In this document: piece after piece, positions 48,522 through 58,601 of the stretch
Layout: the number at the start of each line of letters is the position of its first letter
Numbering within the stretch: the stretch's first letter is position 1
Assembly (NCBI GenBank): GCA_964472315.1
Contig: CAYYJS010000015.1
Coordinates: forward strand, 1-64,000
Length of the DNA stretch: 64,000 bases
Origin: CAYYJS01 sp964472315
GTDB taxonomy: Bacteria > Verrucomicrobiota > Kiritimatiellia > UBA8416
Reading direction: 5' to 3'
The notes under the pieces: generated by a model
Databases searched by the model: none
The model's input: the letters and a program-made list of their open reading frames with translations, nothing else
Told to the model about the DNA's origin: nothing
Position numbers and translations under genes: made by a program

Positions 48522-51275
48522 CTACCAATCCCGCGCGGAGGGTTGAAAACGGATCATCCGGTTCCGTCGACGCTTCTCGGCCTCGTGCTCCTTCTCGCGT
48601 TCGATCGCCTTGTCGAGGACTTGCTCGACATCTTCGTCAAGCTGTTCCTCAGGCTGTTCCGCGGGTTGCTGCTCCTCCGGTTTCTCGTCGTTCGGGTCGG
48701 ACTCCCGGGGTTGGGGTTCCTGTCCCGGTTGTTCCTCCGGTTGCTGGTTCTCCGGCGACTGCTGCGATTGCGGCGGCGGCTTCGGCAGCAGGTCGCGGAT
48801 CTCTTCCATGAGCCGAGCCGCCGTCTCCTGATCGGCCACGGCATCCCGGTAACGGCGATCCTCGAACGCGCCGCAAGCCCGTGACTGGGCGTCCGCGACG
48901 CCGTTGGCCAGTTCCAGAATCTTCGCACGGTTCTCGGCGGAGAGCAATGGCGCCTGCGGCGCATCCGGCGGCGTGTTGGTGCCGGTCGGCGGCGGGGCGG
49001 GGATGCCTTCCGGGGGGACGGATTGTTCGAAGCGGTCGCGGAACATCGGGGTCAGTTCCCGCGCCTCCTTCTGATCGTCGCCGGCCTGCTGCAGCGCGGC
49101 GCCGCCGGCGGTATCGGCGGCCCGCGCAACCGCCAGGGCATTGGTTTGCCGGCGCAGATCCTCGGCGAGCAGCAGTTCATGGGGCACGACCGATTTCCAG
49201 AGCTGGTACAGGCCCTGGGCGGCCCTTGTGCCGACGGCGCGCCCGGAGAGATCGAGGTCGCGGAAGCGTCCGGCGGCGTCGAGCATATCCTGGCGCGACC
49301 GTTCGGCAACCTGATTCAGGGCGGCCTGGAGTTGGGCGTTCGTGGCGGCGGGGCCTTGCGCGAGCGCCTCCGTCAGTTTGGCGCGCAGCGGAATCCAGAG
49401 ATCGGCCGCGGCGCGCTGGTCGGCGGCGAGCGCCTCCAGGGCGTAGACGCGATCGGGCGTCGTGTTGGTGGCCACATGGTCGGCGGCGTCGAGCAACGCG
49501 CGTTGCCGGCGCAGCAGTTCATCGGCGAGGTCGGGGGGCTGTTTCGCGCCGTGGGCCTTCATCAGACGTTCGATCTTCGCTTCCTCGTCGAGGCGGGGCA
49601 GGTCGCGCATGGCGGCGGCGAGATTGAGACGTGCCGCGGTTTCGGCGGGTTGACCGTCCGGCGCATCCTGGCGCAAGGCCTGACGGAAGGCATCGGCGGC
49701 CTGGCGCATCAGTTGGGCGCGGGCGGCGGTGTCGGGGGCGCCCTCGGCTTCGGGCGCGGCCGTGGCGGCATGGAAAAGCGCGGCGCCGAGGGCGGCCGCG
49801 GCGCCGTCGCGCGGTTCGTTGGATTGCAGTACGAGACCGCGCAGCAGGTCGGCCGCGCCGCGGTAGTCGCCGGCGGCGTAGCGCGCGAGGGCGGCATTGT
49901 AGGTGAACACGGCGGCGGTCCGGGGATCGGTGCCGCGTGTGGCGCCGAGGTAGGCTTCGGCGGCGGCGGCGTAGTCGCCCTGGCGATGGAGTCGTTGGGC
50001 GGCGCGGGCGCCGGCGCGGCCGGCGGGCGTGTCGGACTTACCCACGGCGGCCGCCGCCGTCGCATTCGTGGCGGTATTCGTGGCGGCGGCGGACGATGGC
50101 GCGTTGGTCGCGGCGCGCGCGGGTTCGGCGGCCGCAAACGCCAGAGCGCCGAGGGCGAGAAGGATGCCGACTTGCGCGGGGGGCGTTCGCCTCGACGGCG
50201 TGCGGCGGCGCGGTCCGGCGGCCGGTCCGGCGGCCGGCGCGGTGGTCGGCGTCGGGGGACGGCTGGTCACGGCCAGGCGGCCACCGCTCAGCAGCATCGC
50301 GGCCAGCGCGAAACATATGCCGGGAAACAGGAACCACTGGTAGCGTTCGATGGCGCGTTGCTGCCGCGTTTCGGCGAGTTCGCGGGCCTGGATTTTGCGG
50401 ACATGCTCCTGGTAGAGCGTCCCCAGGGTCGTATGCGCCGTGCTGGCCAGTTCGACCGGCCAGTAGGCGCCGCCCGAGGCCGTGGCGATCTGGTGCAGCG
50501 TATGGTGGTCGAGGCGCGTGACGACGGCCTCGTTCTCGAACTGTTGAAAGCCGCCGGCCGATTCGGCGTCGGGAATGCGCGCGCCCTGGCGGTCGCCGAG
50601 TCCGACCGTGAAGACGGGGACGCGCTTCTCGCCCGCCTCACGGGCGATCACGGCCGCGTTGCCGGTGAGGTCTTCGCCGTCGGAGATGAGAATGATGGCC
50701 TTCGTGGAGGACTCCTGGGCGTCGAACGCATCCAGCGCCGTTCGCAGCGCATGGCCGATGTCGGTTTCGCCGGGCGGCGCGGAATCGATGTCGATGCCTT
50801 CCAGCGCCTGCTTGAGGAACGCGTAATCGGTGGTCATCGGACAGACGACGGCGCCCTTGTTGCGGAAGGCGATGAGACCGGCGCGATCGCCTTGCATGGC
50901 GCGGATCAGGTCGAGGATATCGGCCTTGGCGCGGCGGAGTCGGTTCGGGTGCACATCCGTGGCGAGCATCGAGCGCGAGACATCGAGGCAGATCATCAGG
51001 TCGCGCCCCGTCTGCAGTACCGTCTCCTCGCGTTCGCCCCAGCGCGGTTGGGCCACGGCCAGGAGCATGAACAGGCAGGCCGCGGCGAAGAGCGCGATCT
51101 GCGCGTGCAGGCGGGCGACGCCGTGCGGCGGGCTGAGGTGACGCTGCATGGCGGGCGAGACGAACGCATCGAGCGCGTGCGCGCGGCGGCGCACGAGGAC
51201 GGCCCACCAGGCGGCGAGCGCGGGCGCCAGCCAGAGCAGATACAGAAACCCGGGGTTGGCGAAGTGAAACGGCAT
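48522..51275 (-). CDS. BatB-BatC fusion: membrane vWA protein with TPR region
   Basis: 917 residues. Two N-terminal membrane helices flank a short loop, then a von Willebrand factor A domain with the MIDAS motif D98-V-S100-R-S102 (CLDVSRSM) and the later ILISDGEDLTG. After a membrane helix near 320 and an Ala/Thr-rich linker come TPR-like repeats (YAAAAEAYLGATRGTD; FTYNAALARYAAGDYRGAAD), a long helical section and a Pro/Glu/Gln-rich acidic tail. BatB and BatC are usually separate; here both are in one frame. It lies 1 base after batA. Confidence 0.82.
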   Translation of the reverse strand: MPFHFANPGFLYLLWLAPALAAWWAVLVRRRAHALDAFVSPAMQRHLSPPHGVARLHAQIALFAAACLFMLLAVAQPRWGEREETVLQTGRDLMICLDVSRSMLATDVHPNRLRRAKADILDLIRAMQGDRAGLIAFRNKGAVVCPMTTDYAFLKQALEGIDIDSAPPGETDIGHALRTALDAFDAQESSTKAIILISDGEDLTGNAAVIAREAGEKRVPVFTVGLGDRQGARIPDAESAGGFQQFENEAVVTRLDHHTLHQIATASGGAYWPVELASTAHTTLGTLYQEHVRKIQARELAETRQQRAIERYQWFLFPGICFALAAMLLSGGRLAVTSRPPTPTTAPAAGPAAGPRRRTPSRRTPPAQVGILLALGALAFAAAEPARAATNAPSSAAATNTATNATAAAAVGKSDTPAGRAGARAAQRLHRQGDYAAAAEAYLGATRGTDPRTAAVFTYNAALARYAAGDYRGAADLLRGLVLQSNEPRDGAAAALGAALFHAATAAPEAEGAPDTAARAQLMRQAADAFRQALRQDAPDGQPAETAARLNLAAAMRDLPRLDEEAKIERLMKAHGAKQPPDLADELLRRQRALLDAADHVATNTTPDRVYALEALAADQRAAADLWIPLRAKLTEALAQGPAATNAQLQAALNQVAERSRQDMLDAAGRFRDLDLSGRAVGTRAAQGLYQLWKSVVPHELLLAEDLRRQTNALAVARAADTAGGAALQQAGDDQKEARELTPMFRDRFEQSVPPEGIPAPPPTGTNTPPDAPQAPLLSAENRAKILELANGVADAQSRACGAFEDRRYRDAVADQETAARLMEEIRDLLPKPPPQSQQSPENQQPEEQPGQEPQPRESDPNDEKPEEQQPAEQPEEQLDEDVEQVLDKAIEREKEHEAEKRRRNRMIRFQPSARDW

Positions 51276-51276
51276 A

Positions 51277-52323
51277 TCAGATCATCCGTCGGTTGAGTCC
51301 CATGTTCAGCGATACGGCCAGCGCCAGCAGCGCCAGCGACGGCACCGCGAACCGGGGGAACAGTTCGTTGTACTGATGGTAAACCGCCTGCTCGATGCGT
51401 GTCTTCTCCAGATCGTCGATATCCTCGAACGCCTTCGCGAGCGTGTCGGCGCTGCGGACGCTGAAGTAGCGGCCGCCGGTATCCTGGGCGATCTGCTTGA
51501 GCTGCGTCTCGTCGAGCGTGACGTGGGCGTAGCTGATGGCCTTGCGTCCGAAGGGGTCGGCGCCCCAGAACGGGGCGCGTCCGGTCGAGCCGACGCCGAT
51601 GGTATAGACGCGGATGCCGAGCGCCTTGGCAAGCGTGACGGCCTGGGCGGGCGTGACCACGCCGGCGTTCGATTCGCCGTCGCTGAGCAGGACGACGATG
51701 CGCGAGGCGGGTTCGGCGTTGCGCAGGCGGGCGCAGGCGGTGGCGAGCCCGTCGCCGATCGCCGTCAGCATTTCCTCTTCGTTCAAGACCGCGCCATCCG
51801 GGCCGAACGCCGGTTTGGGCGTCTCGACGCCCTGGAGTACATGCAGCAGCGCCGCGTGATCGGTCGTCAGGGGGGCGCGCGTCGAGGCATAGCCGCCGAA
51901 CGAGACGAGGCCGATCAGGTCCACCGGGCGCTGCTTGATGAACTCGGCGAAGGTCTCCTTGACGACATCCAGGCGCGTCCGATAGGCGACACCGGTGGGG
52001 GTGCGCTCGGAGAGATCGAGGGCTTCCATGGAGCCGGAGACGTCGACGACCATCTGAATGGCGATGACATCGGCCGTGCGGCGCGAGGACGAGAGCACGG
52101 TTTGCGGGCGGGCGAGGGCGAGGATGCCGGGCGCCATCGCGGCCAGGGCGACGCCGGGCAGGACGAGGCCGGTCCAGGCGCGCCAGCCGGGCCGTCCGGA
52201 CGCGAGGCGGTGCAGCGGGGCGAAGCGAAGGCCGGAGCGTCGGCGGCGGCCATAGACGCGCCAGACCGCCGCGGCCAGCGGGATGAACAGGAGCAGGAAG
52301 ATCGGGGCGCCGAAACGGAACAT
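51277..52323 (-). CDS. batA: BatA: membrane vWA-domain protein
   Basis: 348 residues from the ATG at 52323 (MFRFGAPIFLLLFIPLAAAV); the longer frame is not coding. Two N-terminal membrane helices, a vWA domain with MIDAS D94-V-S96-G-S98 (VVDVSGSMEALD), SDGESNAG, and a C-terminal membrane helix (VPSLALLALAVSLNM). It probably presents a metal-dependent interaction surface to BatB/BatD on the periplasmic or cytoplasmic face. Two bases after the lipoprotein gene. Confidence 0.88.
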   Translation of the reverse strand: MFRFGAPIFLLLFIPLAAAVWRVYGRRRRSGLRFAPLHRLASGRPGWRAWTGLVLPGVALAAMAPGILALARPQTVLSSSRRTADVIAIQMVVDVSGSMEALDLSERTPTGVAYRTRLDVVKETFAEFIKQRPVDLIGLVSFGGYASTRAPLTTDHAALLHVLQGVETPKPAFGPDGAVLNEEEMLTAIGDGLATACARLRNAEPASRIVVLLSDGESNAGVVTPAQAVTLAKALGIRVYTIGVGSTGRAPFWGADPFGRKAISYAHVTLDETQLKQIAQDTGGRYFSVRSADTLAKAFEDIDDLEKTRIEQAVYHQYNELFPRFAVPSLALLALAVSLNMGLNRRMI

Positions 52324-52325
52324 GG

Positions 52326-53336
52326 CTAGCGCTCCTTTCGCTTGGCGGAGGCCCGCGCGGCGGCGTCGCAGCGGTCGGCGTCGGCGCCGACATAGGACCG
52401 GGCGGTATCGACGGCGGCCTCGATGGCGGCGTCGCCGGGATGGTGGGCGGCGAACTTGACCATATCCGCCGACTGGAGGAACTCGCGCAGGCGGGCGGCG
52501 ACATCCGCGTCGAAACGGGGGTCGTCGCCGATGGCGGCGAGGAACTCCTCGGTGGTCTGCTCCGGCGCGCGGATGCGGTGCTGCCGTTCGATGTACCGGC
52601 GCACGACCATCGTCAACTCGACGTAGAAATCCTTGACCAGGCCCTTCTCGACGAGTCGGCGGGCGAGCAGTTCCCGCAGCTCGTGCATGGCGCGTTCGCG
52701 CGGGGACAGGCGGGCCAGCACGACGTGTCGGCGGATGCGTTTTGCGAGGTGGAACAGGGGGAACGCGGCGGCGAGTATGGCCAGGGTGGCGAGCACCCAG
52801 CCGAGCACCGTCCGCGCCGACGGTCGGATCCAGACGGGCTTGAACGTTTCGGCAACCGTGCCGGGCGCGGCACCGTCGATCACCGGCGCCAGTTCGAGCG
52901 CGACCGGCGGCGTCGTGAACCACATGGGCCGCGGCGGGCTGGCGCTCTGGTCGAGGCAGGTCACGACCAGCGGGGCGATGCGGTATTCGTCGGCCACGAT
53001 GGGCGTCAGGCGGGCGTGACGGCGGTGCAGGCTCTGGCCGGCGGCGGCGGTCGGCGTGTCGTCATAGGCGCCCGACAGCAGGAAGCCGTCGAACCGTCCG
53101 CCGAACTCGGGCAGCGTGACGCGCACCTCGGATGGGGCGGTCACTTCGATCGTCAGGAGCAGATCGCGGTCGAGGTGGACATCCGAACGGCTAAGGGTGA
53201 GCGCGGCCCTGACGCTGCCCTGCGCGGCGGTGACGGTGCGCGGCGCACCGGCGGATTCGGCGCGGACGTCCGGCGACTTGTCGCGGCGGCAGCCGGCCGC
53301 GCCGAGGAGGACGCAGAGCAGCAGGCATCGGTACAT
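52326..53336 (-). CDS. Lipoprotein of the MoxR/Bat cluster
   Basis: 336 residues. A lipoprotein signal (CLLLCVLLGAAGC) predicts acylation at the cysteine near residue 16. A BatD-like beta domain follows (VHLDRDLLLTIEVTAPSEVR), a membrane helix (VLGWVLATLAILAAAFPLFH) near 180, and a cytoplasmic helical domain with FYVELTMVVRRYIERQHRIR and TTEEFLAAI. The last part is the DUF4381-like pattern that often lies between DUF58 and BatA genes. The anchoring topology with both a lipid and a membrane helix is unusual. Three bases separate it from the DUF58 gene. Confidence 0.72.
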   Translation of the reverse strand: MYRCLLLCVLLGAAGCRRDKSPDVRAESAGAPRTVTAAQGSVRAALTLSRSDVHLDRDLLLTIEVTAPSEVRVTLPEFGGRFDGFLLSGAYDDTPTAAAGQSLHRRHARLTPIVADEYRIAPLVVTCLDQSASPPRPMWFTTPPVALELAPVIDGAAPGTVAETFKPVWIRPSARTVLGWVLATLAILAAAFPLFHLAKRIRRHVVLARLSPRERAMHELRELLARRLVEKGLVKDFYVELTMVVRRYIERQHRIRAPEQTTEEFLAAIGDDPRFDADVAARLREFLQSADMVKFAAHHPGDAAIEAAVDTARSYVGADADRCDAAARASAKRKER

Positions 53337-53338
53337 GG

Positions 53339-54229
53339 TCAGCCCCTCCGTGCGCGCAGTTGACGTTGGCGGAACAGGCGGCGGACATCGTCCACGAACG
53401 GCCGTGCCGTGGACAACGGGATGTGGTCGATGCGGTTGCGGCGGAACGTGCGCAGCAGCGCGTCGGACTCGTCGCGGGCGGCACGGGCGAAGCGTTCGCG
53501 GACGGCGGGCGACGAGGTGTCGACCACGTGCAGCGCGCCGGACTCGGCATCCTGCATCTCGACGAGTCCGACGTTGGGCAGTTCCAGCTCGCGCGGGTCG
53601 GTCACCGGGCAGCAGATCAGGTCATGTTTGCGGGCCGTGGTGCGCAGTTCCTGTTCATAGTCGCGGGCCAGGAAGTCCGAGATCAGGAACACGATCGAGC
53701 GGCGTTTCTGGACATTGTTCAGAAAGCGGAAGGCGCCGGCGATATCGGTGCCGCGGCTGGTGACTTCCGCGGCGAGCACCTCCCGCACCAGGCGCATGGC
53801 GGCGGTGCGGCCCTTGCGCGGCGGGACGTATTTCTCGATGTGGTCGCTGAAGAGCACGAGGCCGATATTGTCCTGGTTCTTGACGGCCGACAACGCGAGC
53901 AGGCAGGTGATTTCCGCGGCGGTCTCGGCCTTCGTGCGGTCGCCCGAACCGAAACACTGGGAACCCGAGATATCCACGAGGAACACGATCGTCAGTTCGC
54001 GTTCCTCGCAGAAACGCTTGATGAAGGGGTGACCCATCCGGGCGGTCACGTTCCAATCGATCGCGCGCACGTCGTCGCCGGGCACATAGGCGCGGACCTC
54101 GTCGAACTCGATCCCCTGGCCCCGGAATACCGAATGGTAGGCGCCCGACAGATGCTCGTCGACGAGGCGGCTGGTGATCATCCGGATCTTGCCGACCTGC
54201 TTCATCAACTCGCGTGTATCGATGGGCAT
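53339..54229 (-). CDS. DUF58 protein of the MoxR/Bat cluster
   Basis: 296 residues from the ATG at 54229, preferred over 54235 because GGAGG is then optimally spaced. GEFDEVRAY-like sequence (GIEFDEVRAYVPGDDVRAID), WNVTARMG, a degenerate MIDAS (VDISGSQCF) and LISDFLARDY are typical of DUF58 proteins with a vWA-like fold. They are thought to act as substrates or adaptors of the MoxR AAA+ ATPase encoded 24 bases upstream. Confidence 0.9.
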   Translation of the reverse strand: MPIDTRELMKQVGKIRMITSRLVDEHLSGAYHSVFRGQGIEFDEVRAYVPGDDVRAIDWNVTARMGHPFIKRFCEERELTIVFLVDISGSQCFGSGDRTKAETAAEITCLLALSAVKNQDNIGLVLFSDHIEKYVPPRKGRTAAMRLVREVLAAEVTSRGTDIAGAFRFLNNVQKRRSIVFLISDFLARDYEQELRTTARKHDLICCPVTDPRELELPNVGLVEMQDAESGALHVVDTSSPAVRERFARAARDESDALLRTFRRNRIDHIPLSTARPFVDDVRRLFRQRQLRARRG

Positions 54230-54253
54230 GGCCATTCCCTCCGTCGAACTCGG

Positions 54254-55240
54254 TTATGGCACGGGCAGCGAGTTGAGGATACCGGTGATGACATCCTCGC
54301 TGGTGACCTCCTCGGCTTCGGCTTCATAGGTAAGGATGACGCGGTGGCGGAGGACGTCGTGGGCGATTTCCTTCACGTCCTGCGGCGTCGCGTAGGGTCG
54401 GCCGTTGAGCATGGCGTTGGCCCGCGCGGCCAGGTTGAGGTAGAGCGTGGCGCGCGGCGAGGCGCCGTACTCGATCTGGTGCGCGATATCGAGCTTGTAG
54501 TCCGCCGGCCGGCGTGTCGCGAACACGATGTCGAGGATGTAGTCGCCGACCTTCTCGTCGCAGTAGACGTGGTCGAGGGCCTCGCGCATGGCGATAATCC
54601 GTGCCGGGTCCAGGACCGCCGAGATGACGATATCCTGTCGGCGCGTGAACCGGTTCATGATGCGCCGTTCGTCATCCTTCGACGGGTAGTCGACCTTGCA
54701 CTTGAGCATGAACCGGTCGATCTGCGCTTCGGGCAGGGGGTAGGTGCCCTGCTGCTCGATCGGGTTCTGCGTGGCCATGACCATGAACGGATTCGGCAGG
54801 GGATAGGTTGCGTTGCCGATGGTGACGGCATGTTCCTGCATCGATTCCAGCAGCGCCGACTGCACCTTGGCGGGGGCGCGGTTGATCTCGTCCGCCAGCA
54901 GGAGGTTGGTGAAGACGGGGCCCTGGCGCGGCGCGAAGGTGCCCTCCTTCGGGTTGTAGATCATCGTGCCGATGACGTCGGCGGGCAGCAGGTCCGGCGT
55001 GAACGAGATGCGCTGGTACTGCACCCCGATGGCCGTGGCCAGCGTCTTGACGACGGTGGTCTTGGCCAGGCCGGGAACGCCTTCCAGCAGGATGTGACCG
55101 CCGGTCACGAGCGCGATCAACATGCGGTCGAGCAGGCGTTCCTGGCCGACGAGCATCTTGTGGACTTCCTGGCGAACGGCGTCGAAAGCCGCCGACTGGG
55201 CCTTGATCAGGTCTGTGGCGCGTCCGATATCTTCTGCCAT
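54254..55240 (-). CDS. MoxR-family AAA+ ATPase
   Basis: 328 residues. Walker A GVPGLAKTTVVK, Walker B LLLADEINRAP, sensor 1 MATQNPIEQQGTYPLPEAQ and the helical lid with GASPRATLYL. MoxR ATPases remodel vWA-domain complexes; the genes downstream encode DUF58 and BatA/BatB vWA proteins, its likely clients. Upstream at 39 bases is the DUF4340 gene, so the ABC and Bat sections may be co-transcribed. Confidence 0.94.
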   Translation of the reverse strand: MAEDIGRATDLIKAQSAAFDAVRQEVHKMLVGQERLLDRMLIALVTGGHILLEGVPGLAKTTVVKTLATAIGVQYQRISFTPDLLPADVIGTMIYNPKEGTFAPRQGPVFTNLLLADEINRAPAKVQSALLESMQEHAVTIGNATYPLPNPFMVMATQNPIEQQGTYPLPEAQIDRFMLKCKVDYPSKDDERRIMNRFTRRQDIVISAVLDPARIIAMREALDHVYCDEKVGDYILDIVFATRRPADYKLDIAHQIEYGASPRATLYLNLAARANAMLNGRPYATPQDVKEIAHDVLRHRVILTYEAEAEEVTSEDVITGILNSLPVP

Positions 55241-55279
55241 CTTAGGCCTCCCGCGGGTTGTACGGCACGGCGTGAGCCG

Positions 55280-56536
55280 CTACTTATTGACGGCCGCCTG
55301 GGTGTTCGTCGCGGCGGTCGCCGCGGCATCCTTCGGGGTTTCGGCCGGTGCGGCGGCCTCGGCCGCCGCGGCGCCGGCGGCATCCGGCGCCGGCGTTTTG
55401 TCCGCGCCGACGGCCGCCATATCGGCGTCCTTCTTCTCCTCGTCGGTCTTCTGCTTCAGCAGATCGGTCCGCGGCTTGAGCATCGTCTCGGCCTTATAGG
55501 ACGGAATCACGTAGGTCCAGTTGGCCAGCTTGCGGTTGAGCGCCGCGGCCTCGTCGCGCACTTTGCCTTCCTCCGCCTCGCGGGTCTTCTTGGCCTCTTC
55601 GGTCTCGTCGGCCGGGACCGGCGTGCCGGCGCCCGCGTAGGAAACGCTGAAGCGGGCATAGCGATTCTCCGACTCGCCGGCCTTCCCGCCTATCTTAACG
55701 ACGTGGAGCACCCCTTTCTTGGTTGTCGCCTCGTAAATCACCGGGGCGCCGAAGCCCATCGCGTCGTCCGTCATCGCGGGGTCGGCGATGTCCTCGAAGC
55801 GGAGGTAGCTCAGGGCGCTCTCCAGCGCGTAGACCTTGGAGTCGTCGAACGTCTCGCCCTCCGCCAGGTTCCCGAGCGTCAGCTTGCCGTCCGCGCCGCG
55901 CGCGAGCTCGACGGGGGCGCGGTCGGGGCCGGTGACGCGGATGCCGGCGACATCGCTGCCGGTCAGGTTGGCGACCTCGGCATTGACCCAGCGGGTGGGG
56001 TCGGTCTCGGCGAAGTCGTGTAGCGCGTCGGCGACGAGTGACACGGTCTTGCCGCCGTCGGTCGAAACGAAACGGCCGTCGGGATACCCGCCGCGACCGG
56101 ACGTCGCGGATTGGGCTTCCCGGGTCTCGCCGATCATCACGGAAGCCAGCGTCGCGCCGGCTTCGTCCTCGAGCACGAGGCGGGACGCGGTCTCGGGCGT
56201 CAGTTTGAGGCCTGCCTTCTGCGCATCGCCAACGGTGACGGTCTGACCGACCTTGAGGTCGGCGAGTTTGACCAGCGCGCCCTTCAGCTTCCCGAAGTCG
56301 GCGGGGTAGTTATGCTTTTCGGCGACGGCCCAGGCATCGTCCACGCGCGACACGGTCGACGTCTTGCCGTCGGCGACGAGGGTGACGCGGGCGACCTTGT
56401 CCAGGGCGAGGCCGGGGAGCAGGGCTTTCCCGACTTCCGCGGGCATCGGTCGGTGTTTGCGGTTCGAGGTCAATACGGCCAGGCCGCCCAACACGGCTGC
56501 CGCGATGACGAGGGTGATCAGTGTCTTGCCCTTCAT
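55280..56536 (-). CDS. DUF4340 protein linked to the gliding-type ABC transporter
   Basis: 418 residues with an N-terminal membrane anchor (LITLVIAAAVLGGLAVLTS), then repeated beta-rich DUF4340 segments (KVARVTLVADGKTSTVSRVD, AWAVAEKHNYPADFGKLKGA, ETASRLVLEDEAGATLASVM), and an Ala-rich tail. DUF4340 proteins usually follow GldG-like genes, as here (88 bases). Probably a periplasmic accessory of the transporter. The low-complexity C-terminus is probably disordered. Confidence 0.85.
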   Translation of the reverse strand: MKGKTLITLVIAAAVLGGLAVLTSNRKHRPMPAEVGKALLPGLALDKVARVTLVADGKTSTVSRVDDAWAVAEKHNYPADFGKLKGALVKLADLKVGQTVTVGDAQKAGLKLTPETASRLVLEDEAGATLASVMIGETREAQSATSGRGGYPDGRFVSTDGGKTVSLVADALHDFAETDPTRWVNAEVANLTGSDVAGIRVTGPDRAPVELARGADGKLTLGNLAEGETFDDSKVYALESALSYLRFEDIADPAMTDDAMGFGAPVIYEATTKKGVLHVVKIGGKAGESENRYARFSVSYAGAGTPVPADETEEAKKTREAEEGKVRDEAAALNRKLANWTYVIPSYKAETMLKPRTDLLKQKTDEEKKDADMAAVGADKTPAPDAAGAAAAEAAAPAETPKDAAATAATNTQAAVNK

Positions 56537-56624
56537 GTGAGTCTCTCCTTTGTCAGTCTTCCAGGGTTAAGGGTTGGCGATGCCGGGCGCGGCCGACGGG
56601 GCCGCGCCCGAACCGGCGGCACGG

Positions 56625-58550
56625 TCATCGGTTCTTGCGATGCAGACCGAAGGCGATGCCTGCCGCGGCGACGAGTGCCGGCATCAGGGCGATGTTGAAG
56701 AACTTGAGCTTGATACCGAGTGTTTCGATCTCGCTCCGGAGTTGCTTGCGGACTTCCTTCAGCTCCTGCTTCACGCGGAACTCCTCGGCGCGGAAGCTCT
56801 CGATTTCCTGCTTCTGGCGCTCGCTCAGGATGAACCGCTGGTTGTCGGTCTTCTCCTGCTGGAGTTCGTTGAGCCGCGCCTGGGCCTGTTGCAGCCGCGA
56901 CTCGAGGGACTTCTCCTTCTCCTGCCAGCGTTCGACGGCGGCACGCTCCAGCTTGTCGACGCGGGCAAACGGGCGGTTGAACTCGCCGCGCGAGCGGATC
57001 GAGATCAGATCCTCGCTGCCGGCCATCTGCTCGACGATGTTGGCGAACATGGACAGGTTTTCGTTCAGCGGCCGGTACGCCTTCGCGCCGAAGAAGTTGA
57101 TCTCCTCCACGCAGACCGGATCGTAGATCATATCCGCATCGGCGACGATGACGACCACGCTCTGGCCTTCCTTGAGCGCGTTGTCCGCTTTGGCTTCGGT
57201 TTCCGGCGTCGCCTTCTCCGCGTCCTTGTCCGCGGCGTCATCGGCGGGCTCGTCCGCTTTCGGCCGGCCGTCGGGGAACGCGGTCTTGAACTTGCCGCCG
57301 AGGCGCAGCGCGATATGCTGGGCGGCGCCGGCCTTCTTCGCCTGGCGGGCGATGGCATCGGCGCCGAAGCGCGCGGTCATGCCGTCGATCAGCGCCACAT
57401 TGTGCGTGGTGGTCAGCAGCGGCGTCACCGTGATGTCGCTGGACGTGTTATCCGTCAGCGCGCCGGCGAAGGCGGTACGGATGAGTTCGAGCCGGGCGGT
57501 GGAGACATCGTCGCGGCTGATGTTTTCCGGTCCGTAGGTCATGACCACCGGGCTACGTTCCACGCGGTTGTCGCCCGTGCGCATCGGGGTGCCGGCGTTG
57601 AAATCGGCCAGCACCTTGTCGGGGTCGTAGCCGATGCCCCAGGCGCGCAACAGTTTGTCCGCGTTCGAGGACGCGCCCGGCATGCCGTATGGCGAGCCGG
57701 CGCCGGCGGACTGATCGGCGAAGGCCATCGGGTCGATGAACAACACGAGGTGGCCGCCGCCGAGCACATACTGGTCGAGGGCGAACTGGGCCTTGTCGCT
57801 CAACTCCTTCGGGTGGACCACCAGCATCGCGCTGAGACCGGCGGGGACGCCTTCGTCAAGCGCGGCGATCTCGCGCAGTTCGTAGTTCTTCCGCAGGTCC
57901 TCGAAAGCGACCCACGCGGGTTGCGGCTGGGGCGGGGGCTGGCCGGGCATGGGGTACGGGGGCGGCCGCATGCCCAGGACCGGCAGGCTGCTGAACACGC
58001 CGATGACCGGTTTCGCGGGGTGCGCGATGCCATGGATCAGGCGTGTGACGTTGTACTCCAGGAGTTGCTGCATGCGCGGGTCGAGCGAGGGCATTGTGTC
58101 CTCGGCCTTGCCGGAGACGGCGACGAGGCCGAAGTAGACCGGCGGACCGAACATGTCCAGCGGCTGCCCCGACAGACCGTACTTCTGCGCCCATTCCTCG
58201 GCCTCGGAATCGGGTTTCGGATCGTACTTCTGCAGTTCGATCATACCCTTCGAGGCCAGTTCGTACTCGCGCAGCAGGTCCTCGACCTGGCGGGCGTAGT
58301 TCTTCAGTTGCACCGGCACTTCCGGGTTGCTGCTGTTGAAAAACAGCTTCAGCGTGACGGGTTGTTCGATCTTCGCGATCGTCTTCAGCGTGCCGTCCGA
58401 CAGCGAGTAGAGGTTCTCGTCGGTCAGATCGGTGCGTAGGCGCAGGTTGCCGACGAGGCTGTTGGCCGCGACCAGGATCGCGAACAGCACAAGCAGGCCG
58501 ACCAGCCCTGAGCCGAGCTTGATGACGGTATGAGGTTTGTCGTTCTTCAT
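56625..58550 (-). CDS. GldG-like ABC transporter auxiliary protein
   Basis: 641 residues. N-terminal membrane helix (LVGLLVLFAILVAANSLVG), RTDLTDENLYSLSDGTLKTI typical of the GldG/DUF7088 start, an ABC_transp_aux-type region with KPVIGVFSSLPVLG and GGHLVLFIDPMAFADQ, a coiled coil (about 540-610) and a C-terminal membrane helix with a short basic end. In Bacteroidetes GldA-F-G form an ABC transporter needed for gliding; in other phyla the complex has unknown substrates. It follows the permease by 51 bases. Confidence 0.85.
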   Translation of the reverse strand: MKNDKPHTVIKLGSGLVGLLVLFAILVAANSLVGNLRLRTDLTDENLYSLSDGTLKTIAKIEQPVTLKLFFNSSNPEVPVQLKNYARQVEDLLREYELASKGMIELQKYDPKPDSEAEEWAQKYGLSGQPLDMFGPPVYFGLVAVSGKAEDTMPSLDPRMQQLLEYNVTRLIHGIAHPAKPVIGVFSSLPVLGMRPPPYPMPGQPPPQPQPAWVAFEDLRKNYELREIAALDEGVPAGLSAMLVVHPKELSDKAQFALDQYVLGGGHLVLFIDPMAFADQSAGAGSPYGMPGASSNADKLLRAWGIGYDPDKVLADFNAGTPMRTGDNRVERSPVVMTYGPENISRDDVSTARLELIRTAFAGALTDNTSSDITVTPLLTTTHNVALIDGMTARFGADAIARQAKKAGAAQHIALRLGGKFKTAFPDGRPKADEPADDAADKDAEKATPETEAKADNALKEGQSVVVIVADADMIYDPVCVEEINFFGAKAYRPLNENLSMFANIVEQMAGSEDLISIRSRGEFNRPFARVDKLERAAVERWQEKEKSLESRLQQAQARLNELQQEKTDNQRFILSERQKQEIESFRAEEFRVKQELKEVRKQLRSEIETLGIKLKFFNIALMPALVAAAGIAFGLHRKNR

Positions 58551-58601
58551 CGGGTAGTGTCCTTTCCTTCTGCGCGGCCGGCGGGAAGGCCGGCCATGGC
58601 G

